Positions 23,490-31,982 of a stretch of DNA of 39,209 nucleotides are shown piece after piece. The position numbers and the translations under genes were made by a program. The stretch is from JBMNQS01 sp050944255 (GTDB lineage: Bacteria; Bacillota; Clostridia; Christensenellales; Maliibacteriaceae). Numbering within the stretch: the stretch's first letter is position 1; every line of letters begins with the position of its first letter. Location: the NCBI GenBank assembly GCA_050944255.1, contig JBMNQS010000012.1, forward strand, positions 1-39,209, written 5' to 3'. The notes beneath the pieces were generated by a model. That model had not been told where the DNA came from. It saw nothing but the letters and a program-made list of their open reading frames with translations, and searched no databases.

Positions 23490-23507
23490 TTATCCACAAT
23501 ATCCACA
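23490..23507 (+). other. Two abutting DnaA boxes in the alaS / VOC divergent region
   Basis: TTATCCACA (23490-23498, perfect consensus) is followed directly by ATATCCACA (23499-23507). They lie in the roughly 700-bp gap 23114-23812, which holds no supported gene. The gap's left part is mixed; its right part (23580-23745) is very GC-rich, with repeated GCGGCTC motifs. The boxes are about 10 kb from the origin interval and may act as a DnaA-titration or regulatory site. Confidence 0.65.
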
Positions 23508-23812
23508 AATAATTGTCGATTATTTTGGTCCAACAATATTCCATGGTGAAATGGGCGGTTTTACAAAAAAGTCATGCCCGACGCCGGGAAGAACCAAACC
23601 GCGACGCAGCGCATGGGCGGAGCGGCTCGGAGCAAGTCCGAGAGCGGCTCTGCGGCTCGGGCGGGAGCGTCGCATCTTACGGCCGTTTGGAAGCGGCGCC
23701 CGGGCGGATGCGCCTCGCGGTTTGAGCATCGGGCACCGCACAAAAGTGAGTGGATCGAGGCGCCGGCGTAAGGTATAATATGGACAAACGGGTCTTTAGA
23801 GGGGGTATTCTA

Positions 23813-24196
23813 TTGAAAATCGAGCATATCGCCATGTACGTAAGCGACCTGGAGGGCGCCAAAAAATTTTTCGTTGATTTTTTCGGCGCTTCCCCTAATG
23901 ACGGGTACCACAACCCCAAAACCGGGCTGCGGACGTATTTTTTAACCTTTTGCAGCGGCGCAAGGCTGGAGATCATGCACCGGGCGGATATGCTTTCTTC
24001 GGAAAAAGCGCCGGTGCAGGCCGGATATACGCACCTTGCCTTCAGCGTCGGCAGCAAAGAAAACGTGGACGCGCTGACAAAAAGGCTAGGCGAAGCCGGC
24101 TACCGGGTATTGAGCGGGCCCCGCACCACCGGGGACGGCTACTACGAAAGCTGCGTATCCGACGGCGAGGGTAATCAGATTGAAATAACGGTGTAA
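23813..24196 (+). CDS. VOC superfamily (glyoxalase/bleomycin-resistance-like) protein
   Basis: This 127-residue protein is a single vicinal-oxygen-chelate unit pair with the pattern IEHIAMYVSDLEGAKKFFVDFFGA at the N-terminus, THLAFSVGSKENVDAL in the middle and DGEGNQIEI at the C-terminus. His (in IEHIA), Glu and a second His are likely metal ligands. Start is TTG at 23813 with AGAGGGGG seven bases upstream. An in-frame ATG at 23780 directly abuts a TATAAT (23774-23779) that probably is the -10 of the promoter, so it cannot be the start. Function within the superfamily is unassigned. Confidence 0.82.
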   Translation: MKIEHIAMYVSDLEGAKKFFVDFFGASPNDGYHNPKTGLRTYFLTFCSGARLEIMHRADMLSSEKAPVQAGYTHLAFSVGSKENVDALTKRLGEAGYRVLSGPRTTGDGYYESCVSDGEGNQIEITV

Positions 24197-24262
24197 AGTC
24201 GATTTACAGGTACGTCTTTGAGCCAGACATCGCGGCGGGGGTGCCTTTTCGCTGGAGCATTC

Positions 24263-24296
24263 AAAAGGAGGGCGCTGTGCGCCCTCCTTTATTTTT
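24263..24296. terminator. Strong intrinsic terminator between the VOC gene and gyrA
   Basis: A perfect 9-bp GC stem GGAGGGCGC-TGT-GCGCCCTCC extended by A-T pairs is followed by TTTATTTTT. The genes on either side are convergent, and the preceding AAAA allows it to work on the minus strand for gyrA as well. Confidence 0.92.
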
Positions 24297-24317
24297 GCCG
24301 TAACTATTACGCTGCGC

Positions 24318-26804
24318 TTACGCGCCCGCCGGTTCCTCCGGATCGCACTGCGGCTCGTCCTGTTCGTCCTGCTTGGCCGACAGCGCCGCCGCCACCACGT
24401 GGGAATCCTCCGCCAGGCGCATCAGCGTCACCCCCTGCGTGGCGCGTCCCTGGGTACGGATACACGCGGCGTCCATGCGGATAATGGTGCCGTCGTCGGA
24501 GATGAGCATCACGTCGTTGTCGTCCGAAACCATGCACAGCGCCACCATGGGGCCGGTCTTGTCGGTGACCGCCAGCGTGCGGATGCCCTTGCCGCCGCGG
24601 GCCTGGGTCCTGTATTCGTCGGTGGGGGTGCGCTTTCCGAACCCGTTGCCGGAAATCACCAGCACATCGGCGCCGGGGGTGATTTTGTCCATGCCCACCA
24701 CCCAGTCCCTGCTCTGGAGCCTGACGGCGCGAACGCCCATGGAGACGCGGCCCATGGGGCGGATGTCCGTCTCCAAAAAGCGGATGCACATGCCGCTTCG
24801 GGTGCCCACGAGGATCTCGTCGCTGCCGTCGGTCATCTGCACGCCGATGAGCTCGTCGCCTTCTCGAAGCACGATGGCCCGCAGGCCGCCGCGGCGCATG
24901 TTGCGAAACTCCGAAAGCGGCGTCTTCTTGATGATGCCGCCCTTTGTGGACATCACCAGCATCTGCGTTTCGCTCTGTGTCTCGGGCACCGGGAACACCG
25001 CGGTGATCTTCTCTCCGCCGTCCAGCGCCAGAAGGTTCACGATGGCCGTGCCCCTGGCCTGCCGGCTGGCCTCGGGAATCTCGTAGCCCTTCATGATGAA
25101 CATCTTTCCAAAATTGGTGAAGAACAGGATGTCCTGATGGGTGGACGTGGTAAAGACCCGCTCCACGAAATCCTCCTCCCGCTTGGAAAGGGCCGTGATG
25201 CCCCGGCCGCCGCGGTGCTGCGCCCGGTACGTGTCCGTGGGCAGGCGCTTCACGTAGCCGAAATGCGTCAGGGTGATGGCCACCTCTTTTTCCTCGATCA
25301 GGTCCGCCAGGTCGATCTCGTCGGGCAGCGCCGTGATCTCGGTGCGGCGCTCGTCGGAGAAGGCGCCCCTTATCTGCAGGATTTCCTCGCGGATGATGGC
25401 CAGAACCTTGCCCTCGTCGGCCAGCACGGCGCGGTAATAATCGATCTTCTCCTTTAAGGCTGCGTACTCCTCCTCCAGGCGGGTCCTCTCAAGGCCCACC
25501 AAACGCTGCAGCCGCATCTCAAGGATAGCCTGGGCCTGCTTCTCCGACAGGCTGAACCGCTGGATCAGCCCCGATTTGGCCTCCGCTTGGGTCTTGGAGG
25601 CGCGGATCAGTGCGATCACCTCGTCGATATGATCCAGCGCTATCAAAAGGCCCTCCAGGATATGGGCCCTGGCCTCGGCGCGCTCCAGCTCGTAGCGGGT
25701 GCGCCGGACAATGACCTCCTTCTGGTGCTCCAGGTAATGGTGGATCATTTCCCGAAGGTTCAGCACCTTCGGCTCGCTGTCCACCAGCGCCAGCATGATG
25801 GCGCCGAAGGTGTCCTGCATCTGGGTGTGCTTGAATAAAAGGTTCAGCACCACCTGGGCATTGACGTTGTTCTTCAGCTCAATGACGATGCGCATCCCGT
25901 TTCTGTCCGACTCGTCCCGCAGATCGGAAATCCCCTCTATGCGCTTGTCGTGCACCAGTTCGGCGATCTTCTCCACCAGGCGCGCCTTGTTCACCTGATA
26001 CGGAATTTCCGTGACGATGATCCGCGCCCGGGTGGGCGTCATCTGCTCGATCTCGGTCCTTGCCCGCACCACGATGCGCCCGCGGCCCGTCCGGTATGCC
26101 TCCCGCACCCCGTAGGTGCCCATAATCACGCCGCCGGTGGGAAAGTCCGGGCCGGGAATGATCTGCATCAATTCGTCCACGGTGATGTCGCCGTCGTCGA
26201 TCATGGCCACCACGGCGTCGATCACCTCGCCCAGGTTGTGCGGCGGAATATTGGTCGCCATGCCCACGGCAATGCCGCCGGACCCGTTGACCAGAAGATT
26301 CGGGAACCGGCTGGGCAGCACCTTGGGCTGCATGGCGGAATTATCGAAATTGGGATAGAAATCGACGGTGTCCTTGTCCAGGTCCTGCATCATCAGCATG
26401 GCCAGTCGGCTTGCGCGCGCCTCGGTATAGCGCATGGCCGCCGCACCGTCCCCGTCCACGGAACCGAAATTGCCGTGCCCCTGCACCAGCGGATAGCGAA
26501 GGGAAAAGTCCTGCGCCATGCGCACCATGGTATCGTAAATCGCCGTATCGCCGTGGGGATGGTACTTGCCCAGCACGTCGCCGACGATGCGGGCGCTCTT
26601 TCTGTAAGGCTTGTCCGGGGTCAGGCCCAGCTCGCTCATGGAGTATAAAATCCGCCTGTGCACCGGCTTCAACCCGTCGCGCACATCCGGCAGCGCGCGG
26701 TTGATGATCACCGCCATGGCGTAGGCGATAAAGGACTCCTTCATTTCTTTTTCGATGTCCACCGGAATGATCCTGGGACCGGCGGCACCCATAGGTTGGC
26801 TCAC
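24318..26804 (-). CDS. gyrA: DNA gyrase subunit A
   Basis: This 828-residue subunit carries out DNA breakage and rejoining in gyrase (with GyrB), introducing negative supercoils. The catalytic tyrosine is Tyr126 in AAMRYTEAR. The quinolone-determining segment HPHGDTAIYDT has Thr87 and Asp91 at the positions of E. coli Ser83 and Asp87. The GyrA box reads QHRGGRG, one change from QRRGGRG, and beta-pinwheel repeats follow. The C-terminus is acidic. GTG at 26804 is chosen because AAAGGAG lies nine bases upstream; ATG 26792 and two upstream ATGs (26831, 26882) are less well placed. It follows the DUF4349 gene. Confidence 0.95.
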   Translation of the reverse strand: MSQPMGAAGPRIIPVDIEKEMKESFIAYAMAVIINRALPDVRDGLKPVHRRILYSMSELGLTPDKPYRKSARIVGDVLGKYHPHGDTAIYDTMVRMAQDFSLRYPLVQGHGNFGSVDGDGAAAMRYTEARASRLAMLMMQDLDKDTVDFYPNFDNSAMQPKVLPSRFPNLLVNGSGGIAVGMATNIPPHNLGEVIDAVVAMIDDGDITVDELMQIIPGPDFPTGGVIMGTYGVREAYRTGRGRIVVRARTEIEQMTPTRARIIVTEIPYQVNKARLVEKIAELVHDKRIEGISDLRDESDRNGMRIVIELKNNVNAQVVLNLLFKHTQMQDTFGAIMLALVDSEPKVLNLREMIHHYLEHQKEVIVRRTRYELERAEARAHILEGLLIALDHIDEVIALIRASKTQAEAKSGLIQRFSLSEKQAQAILEMRLQRLVGLERTRLEEEYAALKEKIDYYRAVLADEGKVLAIIREEILQIRGAFSDERRTEITALPDEIDLADLIEEKEVAITLTHFGYVKRLPTDTYRAQHRGGRGITALSKREEDFVERVFTTSTHQDILFFTNFGKMFIMKGYEIPEASRQARGTAIVNLLALDGGEKITAVFPVPETQSETQMLVMSTKGGIIKKTPLSEFRNMRRGGLRAIVLREGDELIGVQMTDGSDEILVGTRSGMCIRFLETDIRPMGRVSMGVRAVRLQSRDWVVGMDKITPGADVLVISGNGFGKRTPTDEYRTQARGGKGIRTLAVTDKTGPMVALCMVSDDNDVMLISDDGTIIRMDAACIRTQGRATQGVTLMRLAEDSHVVAAALSAKQDEQDEPQCDPEEPAGA

Positions 26805-26898
26805 GCTTTCACTCTCCTTTTTCTGGGGCATGCCCGACGCGCATACCCTGCTTGAGCGCCGCGGGTCTGCCGCGGCGCTCACAAAACGTTATCGGGTA

Positions 26899-27948
26899 TT
26901 ATGGGGTTTTATCCTCGTTCATCTGCGGGAGCGGGAGCTTCGGCGCTTCGGCGCTGGCCTGCTGCCGCAATTTCCTCCTGCGCTTCCTGACGGGCGCGGT
27001 GATGAGCACCACCACCAGCACAATCGCCGCTACGATCCCCAGGGGCAGCGCCACATGGGCCAGGAAAATGCCCACATAGCCAAGCCCGTTGACCACAAAG
27101 CGGACCGAACGGTTAAAGCCGCGGGTCAGGCCGGACCAGAACTCGCCCTGGGTCATAAAGCGGCCGTCATCCTCCCTTTCGCTGACCAGTTCGAGCTCGG
27201 GATAAAACTCCACGTACACGGTGTCAAAGCCCACCAGCTCCTTGAGCCGGTTGAGCTGGCCCTGCATGGATTCGATGCTCGAGCGCACCTGCAGAAGCTG
27301 TGTGCGCACCGCAAGGGTGTCCTCCACCGTCTCGGCCTTTTTGAGAAGCTCCACCAACGCCTCTTCTTCGGCCTGGGCCTGCTTGATCCTCGTCTCCAGG
27401 TCGTAATACTGCTCCGTCACGTCCTGGGTATCGGAGTTGGCGTTCATGATCTTGCCCAGGGAGGCCACCAGATCCGATATGGAATCGGCCTGGCCGGCGG
27501 GCACCCGCACCGAAATGTGGGCGTATCTGCTCTTGCCGTCGGCATCGTAGGAAATGTCTTTGTTCAAAAGGTAGCCGCCGCTTCCTATGGCAAAGTCCTC
27601 TACGGCTGCGGCGGCCTGCGCCGGGTCTTTGCTCTGGGCGGACAGGTAGTCGTTTCGGATCAGCTTCTTCTGCTCAATCTGGCTGACGGGAACGCTCATG
27701 CCGCCGTCGGGAGCGGGCTCAATGGCAGCGTTCATGTCGCCGTAGGCCGGTTCGGCGCCTCCGGCAACCGGCGCGGCCGTTGCCGCGGGAGCGGCCATGC
27801 CCATCTCATCCCTGGCGGCGTATTCGCCGTCATACTGGGAGGCCACCGTCGCCGAGTCCTTGGCGCTGGAGCAGCCGGTCCAGACGATGGAAACGGCCAA
27901 AAAGATCAGGATGAGCAGCAAAATGCGTCTGAGCGGGGTTCTCTGCAT
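26899..27948 (-). CDS. DUF4349 domain-containing lipoprotein
   Basis: This 349-residue predicted lipoprotein starts with a basic n-region and hydrophobic core, then the lipobox IVWTGC (Cys near residue 26). An Ala/Pro/Gly-rich linker leads to a DUF4349 domain (about 90-310) containing a coiled-coil part (YDLETRIKQAQAEEEALVELL and following, about 185-245). A C-terminal transmembrane segment near 295-325 and a basic tail complete it. The family's role is unknown; its location is the cell envelope. GGAGG lies eight bases before the ATG. Its position between gyrB and gyrA, which are normally adjacent, is unusual. Confidence 0.85.
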   Translation of the reverse strand: MQRTPLRRILLLILIFLAVSIVWTGCSSAKDSATVASQYDGEYAARDEMGMAAPAATAAPVAGGAEPAYGDMNAAIEPAPDGGMSVPVSQIEQKKLIRNDYLSAQSKDPAQAAAAVEDFAIGSGGYLLNKDISYDADGKSRYAHISVRVPAGQADSISDLVASLGKIMNANSDTQDVTEQYYDLETRIKQAQAEEEALVELLKKAETVEDTLAVRTQLLQVRSSIESMQGQLNRLKELVGFDTVYVEFYPELELVSEREDDGRFMTQGEFWSGLTRGFNRSVRFVVNGLGYVGIFLAHVALPLGIVAAIVLVVVLITAPVRKRRRKLRQQASAEAPKLPLPQMNEDKTP

Positions 27949-28037
27949 GAAAAATCCCTCCTAAGATAAATAAAGGTATGTCGTCGGGTTCGTGAGCCTT
28001 CGCGTTTTAGACGCAGGCCCTTTCATGAAAGTTCGTC

Positions 28038-29981
28038 TCATACGTCAAGGTCGGTCACCAGCGTGGCGTTCTGCTCGATAAACTCGCGCCTGGGCCCCAC
28101 CCGCTCGCCCATCAGCACGTCGAAAATTTCGTCCGCGGCAATGGCGTCCTCCAGCGATACCTGCATCATGGTGCGGGTCTCGGGGTTCATGGTGGTATCC
28201 CAGAGCTGCTCGGCGTTCATTTCGCCAAGCCCCTTGTAACGCTGCAAGTTCACGCCGTCGCGGCCCATCTCCTCCAGTACCGCCTCGAGTTCGCCGTCGG
28301 AATAGACGTAGCGCTCACTGCCGCCCCTGGCCACCTTGTAAAGCGGCGGACGGGCAATGTAGACGTAGCCCTGCTCGATCAGCGGGCGCATATACCGGTA
28401 AAAGAACGTCAGCATCAGCGTGCGGATATGGCTGCCGTCCACGTCGGCGTCGGTCATGCAGATAATCTTGTGGTAACGCAGCTTCTCGCTGTTGAATTCC
28501 TCGCCCACGCCGGCGCCCAGCGCCGTGACCATATTGCGGATCTCGTTGTTGGCCAAAATACGGTCAAGGCGGGTCTTCTCCACGTTGAGAATCTTGCCCC
28601 GAAGCGGCAAGATGGCCTGGAAGCGCCTGTCGCGGCCGGTTTTGGCGCTGCCGCCGGCGCTGTCGCCCTCCACGATGAAAAGCTCGCATTTGCTGGCATC
28701 CCGCTCGGAGCAGTCCGCCAGCTTGCCCGGAAGGGACGAGGATTCCAGCACCGTCTTTCTGCGGGTCATGTCCCGGGCCTTTCTGGCCGCCTCCCGGGCC
28801 CTCGCCGCGCCGACGCACCGGTCGATGATGGTGCGGCTCACCTGGGGATTCTCCTCCAAAAAGGCGGAGAGCTCCTGGCCCATGACGGTCTCCACCAGGG
28901 ACCGGATCTCGCTGTTGCCCAGTTTCGTCTTGGTCTGTCCCTCGAACTGGGGCTCGGTAAGTTTTACCGAAATGACGGCGCAGAGCCCCTCGCGGAAATC
29001 GTCCCCCGTCAGCGTGGGATCGTTGGGCTTTAATAGATTGTTCCGCCGGGCGTAGTCGTTCAAGACCCGGGTCAGCGCGTTTTTAAAGCCCATCAGGTGG
29101 GTGCCGCCCTCGGCGGTGGCGATATTGTTGGCATAGGTAAAAATGGTCTCGTTGTAGGTGTCGTTGTACTGCATGGCGATTTCCACCACGGACTCCTCCC
29201 GGGAGCCGCGGATGTAAATGGGCGTGTCAAAGAGCGTTTCTTTGTTGCGGTTGAAGTGCTCCACAAAAGAGACGATGCCGCCCTCGTAATGAAAGACGCG
29301 CTCCTGCTGTCTGCCGGAAAGCTCGCTGCGCAGCGTGATGCGGAGCCCAGCGTTCAAAAACGCCAGCTCCCGCAGCCGGTTCTTCAGTATGTCGAAGCTG
29401 AATTCCACCGTCTCGAAGATTTCCGCATCCGGCCAGAAGCGGACCATGGTGCCGGTCTTATCGGTTTGACCGGTCACCTTAAGGGGCGTCGACGCATCGC
29501 CTCTGGAATATTCCTGCTCAAAAACTTCACCGTCCTGATCCACCCGGACAATCAGCTTCTGCGACAAGGCGTTGACCACCGACATACCCACCCCGTGCAG
29601 TCCGCCGGAGACCTTGTACCCCGCCCCGTCGAACTTGCCGCCGGCGTGGAGCATCGTCAGACACACCTCCACCGCGGAAAGCCCCGTCTGCGGATGCACC
29701 CCCGTGGGAATCCCCCGGCCATCGTCCTGTACCGAGACGGAGCCGTCCCGGTGCATCGTCACCTCGATATGGCTGCAGTAGCCCGCCATGGCCTCGTCTA
29801 TGGAATTGTCCACGATCTCGTAGACCAGATGATGAAGGCCCCGGGCGTCCGTGGAGCCGATGTACATCCCCGGGCGGCGGCGCACCGCCTCCAGCCCCTC
29901 CAGCACCTGTATCTGCGATTGGTCGTACGTCTCGGTCACCGTGGTGACGTCGGGTATGGCGTTTGGGAACTTTTCTTCCAT
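28038..29981 (-). CDS. gyrB: DNA gyrase subunit B
   Basis: This 647-residue ATPase subunit of gyrase has the GHKL fold N-terminally (EIVDNSIDEA binding Mg-ATP, DGRGIPTGVHP, GLHGVGMSVVNALS) and the TOPRIM domain C-terminally (EGDSAGGSAKTGRDR and MTDADVDGSHIRTL). ATG at 29981 has AAGGAG ten bases upstream and gives the standard N-terminus. The open frame extends further upstream over the remB gene, but that part is an artefact. It is 32 bp behind remB and 89 bp before the DUF4349 gene, probably in one transcription unit starting at the promoter at 30352-30380. Confidence 0.96.
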   Translation of the reverse strand: MEEKFPNAIPDVTTVTETYDQSQIQVLEGLEAVRRRPGMYIGSTDARGLHHLVYEIVDNSIDEAMAGYCSHIEVTMHRDGSVSVQDDGRGIPTGVHPQTGLSAVEVCLTMLHAGGKFDGAGYKVSGGLHGVGMSVVNALSQKLIVRVDQDGEVFEQEYSRGDASTPLKVTGQTDKTGTMVRFWPDAEIFETVEFSFDILKNRLRELAFLNAGLRITLRSELSGRQQERVFHYEGGIVSFVEHFNRNKETLFDTPIYIRGSREESVVEIAMQYNDTYNETIFTYANNIATAEGGTHLMGFKNALTRVLNDYARRNNLLKPNDPTLTGDDFREGLCAVISVKLTEPQFEGQTKTKLGNSEIRSLVETVMGQELSAFLEENPQVSRTIIDRCVGAARAREAARKARDMTRRKTVLESSSLPGKLADCSERDASKCELFIVEGDSAGGSAKTGRDRRFQAILPLRGKILNVEKTRLDRILANNEIRNMVTALGAGVGEEFNSEKLRYHKIICMTDADVDGSHIRTLMLTFFYRYMRPLIEQGYVYIARPPLYKVARGGSERYVYSDGELEAVLEEMGRDGVNLQRYKGLGEMNAEQLWDTTMNPETRTMMQVSLEDAIAADEIFDVLMGERVGPRREFIEQNATLVTDLDV

Positions 29982-30013
29982 GAATCGATCTCTCCTTGTA
30001 GGCTCTGCGGCCG

Positions 30014-30289
30014 TTATTCGGCGGCGCCGGACTCCAGGGCCGTCGCGCTCCTGGCGCGGCGCTTGAGCGTCGAGGGCAGTATCGGCGATAAGTAAAGCCG
30101 CGGCTGCCCGCCTCCCGACTGACACAGTACGGCACTCTTGCAGGGTTCGTCCCCGATATGGACCACCTGATTCTTTTGCGTCATGCGCTGCACCAGGGGG
30201 ATTTTATCGATCGCCTTGTCGTGCAGGGACATGATCACGATGATATCCGCTTTGCGTACCACCGTATCGCCGCCGATATGTAAAATCAT
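30014..30289 (-). CDS. remB: RemB-like (YaaB, DUF370) regulator
   Basis: This 91-residue protein is a DUF370/RemA-RemB family member. The N-terminus MILHIGGDTVVRKADIIVI and the later LYLSPILPSTLKRRA resemble Bacillus YaaB/RemB, in which that region reads YYSPLSSSTLKKRA. RemB affects biofilm matrix gene expression in Bacillus; here the function is inferred from family only. The location between recF and gyrB matches the Bacillus order exactly, which supports the call. It is probably the first gene of the gyrB-gyrA transcript. Confidence 0.82.
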   Translation of the reverse strand: MILHIGGDTVVRKADIIVIMSLHDKAIDKIPLVQRMTQKNQVVHIGDEPCKSAVLCQSGGGQPRLYLSPILPSTLKRRARSATALESGAAE

Positions 30290-30351
30290 GGGTTTATCCT
30301 CTTTCGTTATACAAATTGCGCCTGCAACACCTGATCCGTACGCGTATGTAT

Positions 30352-30380
30352 ATTATACACTATTTTCGGCCATTTGTGTA
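30352..30380 (-). promoter_or_regulatory. Promoter of the remB-gyrB-gyrA unit
   Basis: On the minus strand TACACA (30375-30380) is separated by 17 bp from TATAAT (30352-30357), about 60 bp before the remB start. The 514-bp gap 30290-30803 otherwise holds the recF terminator and no supported gene; its plus-strand open frames show no family features. Confidence 0.65.
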
Positions 30381-30635
30381 CTGTTTTATACTTATGAGCG
30401 CGTTTACCTTAAAACGGACGATTGCTCGTTTTGGATATCAAAAGCAAATTAGACGCATTACAGCGCAAATAAAAACGTATGGCGTCTCTGAGCGAGCCTT
30501 CGGCCAACAAAATTCGGCAAATTTTTCAGCGGGCCGCGCGACCCACTGAAAAATATTTTGAAATTACCGGGCCAAACACGCCCCGCATCCTTTGGGCGGC
30601 AGGTCATTCCGCCGGGCGTCCCGGAAGCGGGCCGT

Positions 30636-30663
30636 CAAAAAAGCGGCGGACGCAAAGCCGCCG
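30636..30663 (-). terminator. Intrinsic terminator downstream of recF
   Basis: On the minus strand CGGCGG-CTTTGCGT-CCGCCG is followed by CTTTTTTG. It lies 140 bp behind recF and before the remB promoter, so dnaN-recF and remB-gyrB-gyrA look like separate transcription units. Confidence 0.75.
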
Positions 30664-30803
30664 GAGGGCAGATTGTAAAGAAGCACTTTATGGGACTGTC
30701 CGCGGGCAAGGCCGCCGTTTTTTTGCGCGGGCCATACCCAGCCACAAAAAGCGTTTAGCCGGACGCGGTTCCGGTAAAGCAAAGGACGCGCAAACCATGC
30801 CGC

Positions 30804-31904
30804 CTACGTCTCGCGCCGCAGGCGGCCGCCGGATACCCTGTACATGGCGGCGATGCGCCCCCTGTCGATGGGCAGCGTCTCCGCCTCGGTGCAGGTGATG
30901 AGCGTCTGGCCGTCGGAGACCGCGTGCATCAGCCGCTCCCGGCGGCGGATGTCCAGTTCGCTGAACACATCGTCCAGTAGCAGCACCGGCCGCTCCCCGG
31001 CCGTATCCTGCATCCAGTAAAGCTCGGAGAGTTTAAGCGCCAGCGCGGCGGTGCGCCGCTGCCCCTGGGACGCGTACCGCCTGGCTTCGCGGCCGTCTAT
31101 GGTGATGAAAAAATCGTCCCTGTGGGGGCCCGCGGTTGTGAGCCTGCGCGCCATATCCTCCCTGCGGCTCTGCGACAGCGCCATTAAAATCCGTTCCCTG
31201 TGATCGCCGTCCGCGCCGGCGGCGCCGGGACGGTAGAGGATCTGCATCTGCTCGTTTTCCTGGGCGATGGTGCCGTAGATATTGGCCGCCACCGGCGCCA
31301 CCTGCTTTAAAAAGGATTCCCGAAGCTGCATGATCCGGCCGCCGCAGGAGGCCAGCTGCTCGTCCCAGACGGACAGGATATCGTGCAGCGGCGCCGGCGC
31401 GCCGGCGCGCAAAAGGGCGTTGCGCTGCTTCAGCGCGCGGTTGTAATCCACCAGGCAGGCCACGTACCGGCGGTCCGTCTGGCACAGCGCCAGATCCATG
31501 TACTGGCGGCGCATCACCGGGCCCTGGTCGATCATGCGGATGTTTTCCGGTGAAAACAGCACGCACTTCAAATGGCCCACAAAGTCCGCCAGGCGGCGGA
31601 GTCGGGCGCCGTCCACGCTAATGCGCTTGCCGCCTGCCCGCGCAAGATGGATGTCCAGCGTGTGCTCTGCGTCCGTGCGGAGAATCTGCGCGCGCAGATG
31701 GGCCTGTTCGGCATCTTCCCGGATCATTTCTCGGTCCTGCACCGCCCGGTGCGATTTGCCGGCACTGCAAAGAAAAACCCCCTCCAGGAGGTTCGTCTTG
31801 CCCTGGGCATTGGCGCCGTAGAGCACGGTGATCCCCTCTTCCAGGCGCATGTCCACGTATGGGTAGGAGCGGAACTGCTCCATTTGAAGGTGTGTGATCT
31901 TCAA
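30804..31904 (-). CDS. recF: DNA replication and repair protein RecF
   Basis: This 366-residue SMC-like ATPase loads RecA at gapped DNA via the RecFOR pathway. The N-terminal MKITHLQMEQFRSY and Walker A GANAQGKTN (about residues 30-38) are diagnostic. Walker B and signature parts appear C-terminally as VLLLDDVFSELD, preceded by GQRRTAALALKL. Length is normal. It follows dnaN after 78 bp. The small S4-domain gene yaaA, which often sits between dnaN and recF in Firmicutes, is absent. Confidence 0.95.
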   Translation of the reverse strand: MKITHLQMEQFRSYPYVDMRLEEGITVLYGANAQGKTNLLEGVFLCSAGKSHRAVQDREMIREDAEQAHLRAQILRTDAEHTLDIHLARAGGKRISVDGARLRRLADFVGHLKCVLFSPENIRMIDQGPVMRRQYMDLALCQTDRRYVACLVDYNRALKQRNALLRAGAPAPLHDILSVWDEQLASCGGRIMQLRESFLKQVAPVAANIYGTIAQENEQMQILYRPGAAGADGDHRERILMALSQSRREDMARRLTTAGPHRDDFFITIDGREARRYASQGQRRTAALALKLSELYWMQDTAGERPVLLLDDVFSELDIRRRERLMHAVSDGQTLITCTEAETLPIDRGRIAAMYRVSGGRLRRET

Positions 31905-31982
31905 GTTTTCCTCCGCGCCCGGGAGGCCGTCCCGCTATCCCAAGCGGGCAAATCCGGCCGGGCCTTTCGGGCGCGCGTTGTT

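Noticed and set aside
23251..23778. Several overlapping open frames in the GC-rich stretch before the VOC gene
   Set aside because: They arise from high GC content, overlap in several frames on both strands and show no family motif; the DnaA boxes lie within them.
28038..30125. Longer gyrB start adding 48 residues
   Set aside because: The extension overlaps the conserved remB gene, while the ATG at 29981 has a good ribosome site and the standard GyrB N-terminus.
30479..30898. Plus-strand frame over the recF 3' end and terminator
   Set aside because: It overlaps recF and its terminator, has very biased Arg/Ser/Pro composition and no ribosome site.
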